From NCBI GenBank assembly GCA_029940115.1, contig JAOZRQ010000291.1, positions 1 to 8,570 of the forward strand: a stretch of 8,570 nt of DNA, written 5' to 3'. The position numbers and the translations under genes are program-made. The notes below the pieces were generated by a model. It had not been told where the DNA came from and made no database searches. It saw only the letters and a program-made list of their open reading frames with translations. The DNA comes from Desulfobacterales bacterium. GTDB taxonomy: Bacteria; Desulfobacterota; Desulfobacteria; Desulfobacterales; 4be13. Positions 1-3,772 of the stretch are shown here, piece after piece. Positions within the stretch are counted from its first letter, which is position 1, and each line of letters starts with the position of its first letter.

Positions 1-101
1 GTTTCTGAGTTTGTGAGTTTCTGAGTTTGTGAGTTTGTGTGTTTGTGAGTTTGTGTGTTTCTGAGTTTGTGTGTTTCTGAGTTTGTGTGTTTCTGAGTTT
101 G
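1..101. repeat. 8-bp tandem array (GTTTSTGA/GTTTGTGT)
   Basis: Twelve octamers in perfect register from position 1 to 96, made of three variants (GTTTCTGA, GTTTGTGA, GTTTGTGT), then a decaying unit. The array begins at or before the window edge, so its full length is unknown. There is no coding signal. The same core words recur at 1111-1347. Confidence 0.9.
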
Positions 102-281
102 TTGCCGTCATGTTGATGGTTGTCTTTTTTTGTGCGTTGATTGCCAAATGTGGGTAAAATTTTTTGTCCGGCTTTTTGGCAAACAACTTTTGTCCGGCAT
201 TTTGAACCGCTGATCAGACAGATTACACGGATGACACGGATTGTCGTCCCATGATCTGTGCAAGAAGTCCCGTGGTTTCGT

Positions 282-333
282 CATTTCGGCCCCATTCCCC
301 TTGGTGTCAAAAGAGATTTGGGATGTCAGGCAA
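282..333 (+). repeat. Dispersed ~45-bp repeat, copy A
   Basis: Shares with copies B (512-556) and C (872-921) a core of the form CCCYTTGGTRTCAA, then ~8 variable bases, then a GGATGTCARGCAA-like end. Copy A also shares CGGCCCCATTCCC-like upstream bases with copy C. All three are in the same orientation. The divergence suggests old copies. Confidence 0.6.
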
Positions 334-511
334 ATCGTGTCAATCCCCCATGCTCCAAATCCAACATGAACCTGTCATTCCGGGCAGATGACGGGAACCG
401 GCAATCCTTGAGGCCTCATTCCCTTCAAACGAGGTTCCCGCCATCTGACCCGGAATCCACTCCCAATCTCCTTGATCCACAACATGGATTGCGGGTGAGA
501 AGGGGATTGCC

Positions 512-556
512 GTCAATCCCTTTGGTATCAAAAAGAACTTGGGATGTCAAACAAAG
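512..556 (+). repeat. Dispersed ~45-bp repeat, copy B
   Basis: Contains ATCCCTTTGGTATCAAAAAG followed by ACTTGGGATGTCAAACAAAG. It matches copy A over most of its length and copy C at the TTTGGTATCAA core. Confidence 0.6.
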
Positions 557-808
557 TTGCCTTGCTTCGGGTCTTTGCTCGCGTCGAGCGCTCATAAGAG
601 CCCAACCAAGGGAGTGCAAAAGGGGCGGTTCGTTGCCTTTCGAGTTTCGGCGATTCAAGTATTCGTTGTCTTTCAACCTGAATGTGACGATAGCCCCTTT
701 TGCGCTTCAAGCCGTCGACAACACTGGCAAACGTGGATCCCATGTGGAATTGTGGTGCGGAAAGCCTGGTCTCCCCTCCCTTCAAGGCTCAAAAGGAAGC
801 TGAGTGCC

Positions 809-862
809 AAAACCCGGTTTCTTTTCCCTTGACCTTCACCCCCTCAACTGAAACCGGGTTTT
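809..862. repeat. Perfect 13-bp inverted repeat with AAACCCGGTTTC arms
   Basis: The left arm AAAACCCGGTTTC (809-821) is the exact reverse complement of the right arm GAAACCGGGTTTT (850-862), separated by 28 bases. Three further T follow the right arm, so it could act as a weak terminator on the plus strand, but no gene is upstream. A second pair with the same arm core lies at 3196-3252. Confidence 0.75.
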
Positions 863-871
863 TTTCCCTCG

Positions 872-921
872 TTCGCCCCATTCCCTTTGGTATCAAGGAA
901 GGCTCGAAATGTCAAGCAAGG
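872..921 (+). repeat. Dispersed ~45-bp repeat, copy C
   Basis: Contains CCCCATTCCCTTTGGTATCA, then a ~9-base variable part, then AAATGTCAAGCAAGG. It lies just after the inverted repeat at 809-862. It is the most diverged copy between its two conserved ends. Confidence 0.6.
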
Positions 922-1110
922 TGGGCTTCCGGAGTTTCCGACGATCCCGCCCTGTTCCCTCCAAAAACATCCCGCCAATGGGAGGCCAGTTCATGTTCAT
1001 GCCGGAATCGAACAATCTCGCCTTTGTCCCATCTGGAATCTCCAGCTTGGATCCTCATCCATGCATGTGTCGTCGCCGGGCGACGTCATAGACGCTCCTA
1101 ATGTAAATCA

Positions 1111-1347
1111 GTTTAATGAGTTTGTGAGTTTGATGAGTTTGTGAGTTTGATGAGTTTTTGAGTTTGATGAGTTTGTGAGTTTGATGAGTTTTTTGAGTTT
1201 GATGAGTTTTTGAGTTTGATGAGTTTTTGAGTTTGATGAGTTTGATGAGTTTTTGAGTTTGATGAGTTTTTGAGTTTGATGAGTTTGATGAGTTTGTGAG
1301 TTTAATGAGTTTAAAGAGTTTGTGAGTTTAATGAGTTTATGAGTTTG
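1111..1347. repeat. Tandem array of 8/9-bp TTTGTGAG / TTTGATGAG units
   Basis: About 237 bases built from alternating TTTGATGAG (9 bp), TTTGTGAG and TTTTTGAG (8 bp) words, giving a frequent 17-bp higher period. The ends decay into GTTTAATGAG variants. The array is T/G-rich on this strand with almost no C. The mixed 8/9-bp unit separates it from the heptamer arrays elsewhere, while its words relate it to the array at 1-101. Confidence 0.9.
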
Positions 1348-1512
1348 TTTTTGTGGGCTTCAGGTGCCACAGTGTTGGTGTGTACCATCTTTGTTTGACC
1401 GTGTCAAGGGATGTTTCTGATTCTAACGGATTTTGTGGTTGCATGGGGTCTCCAGACAGTCACGATCCTGGAAGCCGGTCTGGGGACGGCCTGCCGCAAC
1501 AATCCCCACAAA

Positions 1513-1557
1513 CCGCGGATGGACGCTGATGGGCCTCGGCACACAGGCCATCCGCGG
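1513..1557. repeat. 10-bp perfect inverted repeat
   Basis: CCGCGGATGG at 1513-1522 pairs exactly with CCATCCGCGG at 1548-1557, with 25 bases between. There is no T-run after either arm and no adjacent gene, so a terminator role is not supported. Confidence 0.55.
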
Positions 1558-1642
1558 ATCACCATTCTCAGCCCGTGTTGGAAACCACAAAACCCGTTAG
1601 AACCAGTTTTGTTTTCCTTTAAATCATTATGCCTCGCGTCCT

Positions 1643-1670
1643 GTCACCAGTCACGGGTCACGGGTCACTG
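1643..1670. repeat. Heptamer array GTCACNN x4
   Basis: Four in-register heptamers: GTCACCA, GTCACGG, GTCACGG, GTCACTG. They are followed by 8-bp words ATGCACTG and ATTTGCTG. This is the shortest of the 7-bp-period arrays in the window. Confidence 0.7.
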
Positions 1671-1705
1671 ATGCACTGATTTGCTGATTATAACGCTTTT
1701 TGGGG

Positions 1706-1815
1706 AGGCCCTGCCCGTGGTACGGACATGCCCGTCGCCCATGGGCGTGAACATGCATGTGGGCATGTGAGGTTCCTGCAACGGGGAATGGGCAGGGGCA
1801 CGGGCGGCAGGGCCT
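1706..1815. repeat. Large imperfect palindrome overlapping the PqiA-like stop codon
   Basis: The outer arms AGGCCCTGCCCGTG (1706-1719) and CACGGGCGGCAGGGCCT (1799-1815) are complementary with a 3-base bulge. Inside are ACATGCCC (1726-1733) with GGGCATGT (1761-1768), a 12-bp palindrome CGCCCATGGGCG (1736-1747) and a 10-bp palindrome ACATGCATGT (1751-1760). The right arm covers the last two bases of the minus-strand stop codon. It could act as a 3' stabilising or terminating structure for that gene, but no U-tract follows on the minus strand, so this is only a possibility. Confidence 0.6.
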
Positions 1816-2629
1816 AATCAGCTGATTTGGCCAGCATATGGGACGCAATCATGGACAAGATCACATATCCGAGAAAAAAATAGAGGCCAATCTGCACTTC
1901 CGCGTGTGTGGCCTTGTCCTTGTTGACCGTAAAGTAGGTCAACAACATCGTCACCACAAACACATCCGCCATGGACCATTTGCCGATGTGCCGGATGATG
2001 CGAAGGCTCCGAGATGACCGCGCGTGGCCGAACAGGGCAATCCCCATGACAAGGGTCTTGAGGAAAGGGATGAGGAGACTGAACAGGGCCAAGGGAATCG
2101 CCACAATGACATTGCCTGATGTGAAGAGGGTCTCAATGGTGGTGATGATCCCCTTGGATTGAAACAGAAAGACGAGCCGCCCGAGAACAGGAACCTCTTT
2201 GTAAGTGACGATTGACAGGATCGGCGCAAACAGGCCCACCATCAGGGCCATCAGGGAGATGATCAGCATGGCCGCGACAAGGAATCTCCGATTGGCGAAA
2301 GAGAGATGAACGAATACCAGAAACACGCCTGCGATGAGAAAAAAGGTGATGGATCCCTGGATGGCGCGCTGTTCAGAATGTTTAATGGCCATCAAAATGC
2401 TGTTTAAGGCGTCTATCTCCTCAGAGTATCCCTTGTAAAGCCCCAGTGTGATAATCTCTCCGGCCTTTTTGAGAAGAGTCTTTGCCCTCGGCTTTGCATG
2501 CAACCGGTCCGTCAGTTCCCTAGTCTCGCGCTCACCCGTACACGCGGCCGAATAGGCCATCCAGGCATACGCGGTCAGCAGGGGGATAAACAGGATATAT
2601 AAAATTGTCAGTATGGTTTTGCGTAACAT
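1814..2629 (-). CDS. PqiA-family (paraquat-inducible protein A-like) integral membrane protein
   Basis: A 271-residue protein. Hydrophobic segments lie at about residues 5-26, 93-111, 116-139, 172-199, 222-236 and 246-265. The C-terminal half carries the PqiA-type block: a GKWSMADVFVV motif at 217-227 after a charged loop, then a G-containing last helix. In characterised PqiA proteins the family sits in the inner membrane and works with MCE-type lipid-transport partners; the substrate here is unknown. It is shorter than the two-unit E. coli PqiA (about 417 aa) and carries one unit plus a divergent N-terminal region (27-92) that looks extracytoplasmic. I chose the ATG at 2627-2629 because the first membrane helix begins there. 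The frame stays open to 2944, but that extension is only translated heptamer repeats plus a structured repeat. No Shine-Dalgarno sequence is visible because the array abuts the start codon. No pqiB-like partner is in the window. Confidence 0.75.
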   Translation of the reverse strand: MLRKTILTILYILFIPLLTAYAWMAYSAACTGERETRELTDRLHAKPRAKTLLKKAGEIITLGLYKGYSEEIDALNSILMAIKHSEQRAIQGSITFFLIAGVFLVFVHLSFANRRFLVAAMLIISLMALMVGLFAPILSIVTYKEVPVLGRLVFLFQSKGIITTIETLFTSGNVIVAIPLALFSLLIPFLKTLVMGIALFGHARSSRSLRIIRHIGKWSMADVFVVTMLLTYFTVNKDKATHAEVQIGLYFFLGYVILSMIASHMLAKSAD

Positions 2630-2816
2630 GATGCGTGATTCGTGAAACGTGATGCGTGAAACGTGATTCGTGATTCGTGAAACGTGATGCGTGATTCGTG
2701 ATGCGTGAAACGTGATGCGTGAAACGTGATTCATGAAACGTGATTCGTGAAACGTGATGCGTGAAACGTGATGCGTGAAGCGTGATGCGTGAAGCGTGAT
2801 TCGTGAAGCGTGATTG
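2630..2816. repeat. 25-unit heptanucleotide array GTGAWNC
   Basis: From 2635 to 2809 there are 25 heptamers in perfect register: GTGATTC, GTGAAAC, GTGATGC, GTGAAGC and one ATGAAAC. A partial unit lies at 2630-2634 and a terminal GTGATTG at 2810-2816. GTGAAAC tends to alternate with the GTGAT- units, giving a partial 14-bp higher period. The array ends directly at the start codon of the minus-strand membrane protein and has no stop in that frame, which explains the spurious open extension of that gene (reading as His/Ser/Arg-rich repeats). Confidence 0.95.
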
Positions 2817-2818
2817 TT

Positions 2819-2965
2819 CCAAAGAAACTTAGTAATCGTGACCAAACAACATCCCCAGCATGCTCGGTTCGGATTGGCAAATCCGAACCGCCTGCCGGAT
2901 TTGTCAATCCGGCAGGAGCGGGAATGGGGAACTTGTTCGGTCACAGTTCCTTAGTTTCTCTTTGG
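2819..2965. repeat. T-shaped structured repeat element, copy 1
   Basis: The outer arms are imperfect inverted repeats: CCAAAGAAACTTAG plus GTGACCAAACAAC on the left (2819-2850) against CTTGTTCGGTCAC plus CTTAGTTTCTCTTTGG on the right (to 2965). Between them are two back-to-back hairpins. At 2865-2890 an 11-bp stem has loop GGCA, and at 2891-2916 an 11-bp stem has loop TGTC. A second copy in the same orientation is at 3397-3523. No transposase or clear target duplication is visible. It may be a MITE-like or REP-like non-autonomous element. Confidence 0.8.
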
Positions 2966-3102
2966 CATCTTTCATTTATGGGTTTACATTCCAGTTTGTA
3001 GTTCCGCCTTTAGGCGGTGCATTCCAGTTTGTAGTTCCGCCTTTAGGCGGTGCGAGACCGCCTAAAGGCGGAACCCACCTTTCAGACAAAATGAAAGATG
3101 CC
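2964..3102. repeat. 27-bp palindromic repeat cluster 1, framed by a 14-bp inverted repeat
   Basis: Two direct copies of a 27-bp repeat lie at 2993-3019 and 3026-3052 (33-bp period), each containing CCGCCTTTAGGCGG. A truncated inverted copy follows at 3057-3074. Framing them, GGCATCTTTCATTT (2964-2977) is the exact reverse complement of AAATGAAAGATGCC (3089-3102). The whole segment can fold as one large hairpin. Its left end overlaps the right end of the T-shaped element by two bases. Confidence 0.8.
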
Positions 3103-3396
3103 TTCTCTTTCAGATAAAATTTATCGAACATTTAACATAAATGGGCATGAATTTCAATCCTGAAAATCTCAGTAGATCTAAAAGTTTGATGGCGAGGAAA
3201 CCCGGTTTCAGCCTCAGGGGATTGGGCGATCAGTCTCAGAAACCGGGTTTCCCTGCTCTTTCATATCTGCTGAATCTGCTTGGCTGAATTTTCCTCAATT
3301 CATAAATCTTTCATATCTGGATCCGGATTGAAAAAATGCTGGTCAAAATTTTTATTTTGGTGTATGAATAGAGTGTCTCTTCTTCTGACAGCAAGA
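3103..3396. other. A/T-rich intergenic stretch, no gene
   Basis: No coding region is supported. It contains a perfect inverted repeat (3196-3252) and a direct repeat of CTTTCATATCTG (3259-3270 and 3308-3319). A loose promoter-like pair lies at 3328-3333 (TTGAAA) and 3351-3356 (TTTATT) with 17-bp spacing. The pair could in principle read toward the kinase gene, but the match is weak and not called as a promoter. Confidence 0.5.
3196..3252. repeat. Perfect 14-bp inverted repeat with AAACCCGGTTTC arms, second copy
   Basis: GGAAACCCGGTTTC (3196-3209) is the exact reverse complement of GAAACCGGGTTTCC (3239-3252), with 29 bases between. The arm core and the spacing match the pair at 809-862, but the loop sequences differ. 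This points to a repeat family defined by paired arms. Confidence 0.8.
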
Positions 3397-3523
3397 TAAG
3401 GAACCATGACCAAACAACATCCCGGCCCACGCCCGTTTCGGATTGGCAAATCCGAGACGTCTGCCGGATTTGGCAATCCGGCAGGAGCTGGAAATGGGGA
3501 AGTTGTTTGGTCACGGTTCCTAA
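3397..3523. repeat. T-shaped structured repeat element, copy 2
   Basis: The terminal arms TAAGGAACCATGACCAAACA.. (3397-3418) and ..TGTTTGGTCACGGTTCCTAA (3502-3523) match as inverted repeats at 20 of 22 positions. Internal hairpins lie at 3434-3459 (11-bp stem, loop GGCA) and 3461-3484 (10-bp stem, loop TGGC). Compared with copy 1, the third pair of the first stem is T-A instead of G-C and the fourth is T-G instead of T-A, so the pairing is kept while the bases change. Confidence 0.85.
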
Positions 3524-3548
3524 GCTTCTTTTTTTGCAGAGTATAAAA

Positions 3549-3710
3549 AGTTTGTAGTTCCGCCTTCAGGCGGTGTCGCACCGCCTGAAGGCGGAACTAC
3601 AAACTGAACACGTTTCATGTCGTCGGATGTTTTCTTTGTCAATTGTGCCGCACCGCCTGAAGGCGGAACTACAAACTGTGTCGCACCGCCTGAAGGCGGA
3701 ACTACAAACT
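3549..3710. repeat. 27-bp palindromic repeat cluster 2 in the kinase leader
   Basis: Four 27-bp copies: an inverted one at 3549-3575, then direct ones at 3579-3605, 3651-3677 and 3684-3710. The first two form a perfect 27-bp inverted pair separated by TCG. The last two repeat with a 33-bp period. Each copy holds CCGCCTGAAGGCGG (or its complement) followed by AACTACAAACT. All copies here have the TTCA/TGAA centre, whereas cluster 1 has TTTA/TAAA. The cluster ends 50 bases before the kinase ribosome site and could structure its leader. Confidence 0.9.
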
Positions 3711-3760
3711 GGATGCATTCCCAAAATGACGAGAGGAATCAGACGACGCACCCTTCTCAC

Positions 3761-3766
3761 AAGGAG
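3761..3766 (+). promoter_or_regulatory. Ribosome binding site fixing the MASE3 kinase start
   Basis: AAGGAG lies six bases before the ATG at 3773. It favours that start over the in-frame ATG at 3617, whose extra 52 codons run through the 27-bp repeats and precede the first membrane helix. Confidence 0.85.
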
Positions 3767-3772
3767 CAACCC

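Larger units (their letters stand above)
102..1110. other. Long intergenic stretch without a supportable gene
   Basis: Open frames exist (for example 258-803 on the plus strand), but none has a recognisable domain, membrane pattern or convincing ribosome site. Their translations mainly reflect the dispersed repeats they cross. Visible contents are a direct repeat of TTTTGTCCGGC at 162-172 and 188-198, a GATTACACGGATGACACGGA-type short repeat at 221-242, three copies of a ~45-bp repeat, and an inverted repeat at 809-862. The region looks like accumulated repetitive intergenic DNA or gene remnants eroded beyond recognition. Confidence 0.6.
1348..1705. other. Intergenic region, no supportable gene
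   Basis: No coding region is convincing here; an open frame at 1411-1671 has no family features or ribosome site. The stretch holds a 10-bp inverted repeat, CCGCGGATGG (1513-1522) with CCATCCGCGG (1548-1557), and a short heptamer array at 1643-1670. Confidence 0.6.

Noticed and set aside
258..803. 181-codon open frame on the plus strand
   Set aside because: No domain, composition bias or ribosome site suggests a gene. It crosses two copies of a dispersed repeat, and overlapping frames on both strands are equally open.
809..865. Intrinsic terminator
   Set aside because: A T-run follows the arm, but the loop is long (28 bases), no gene lies upstream, and the related pair at 3196-3252 has no T-run, so a repeat family explains it better.
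1411..1671. 86-codon open frame on the plus strand
   Set aside because: It has no recognisable protein features and runs through an inverted repeat and a heptamer array.
2630..2944. N-terminal extension of the PqiA-like protein up to an ATG at 2944
   Set aside because: The extra 105 codons are translated heptamer repeats and part of a T-shaped repeat element. The protein family begins at the first membrane helix, at 2629.
3328..3356. Promoter (TTGAAA, 17 bp, TTTATT) for the kinase
   Set aside because: The -10 match is poor in A/T-rich DNA, a T-shaped element and a hairpin cluster lie between it and the gene, and nothing else supports it.
2819..3523. Composite transposon formed by the two T-shaped elements
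   Set aside because: The copies are direct, the DNA between them holds no transposase or cargo gene, and no target duplication is visible.
3549..3710. CRISPR array
   Set aside because: The repeats are themselves palindromic and include an inverted copy. They are separated by only 3-6 bases in places and lack unique spacers of regular length.
3617..3772. Earlier in-frame start for the MASE3 kinase
   Set aside because: The 52 extra codons translate 27-bp repeats. A strong AAGGAG lies six bases before the ATG at 3773.
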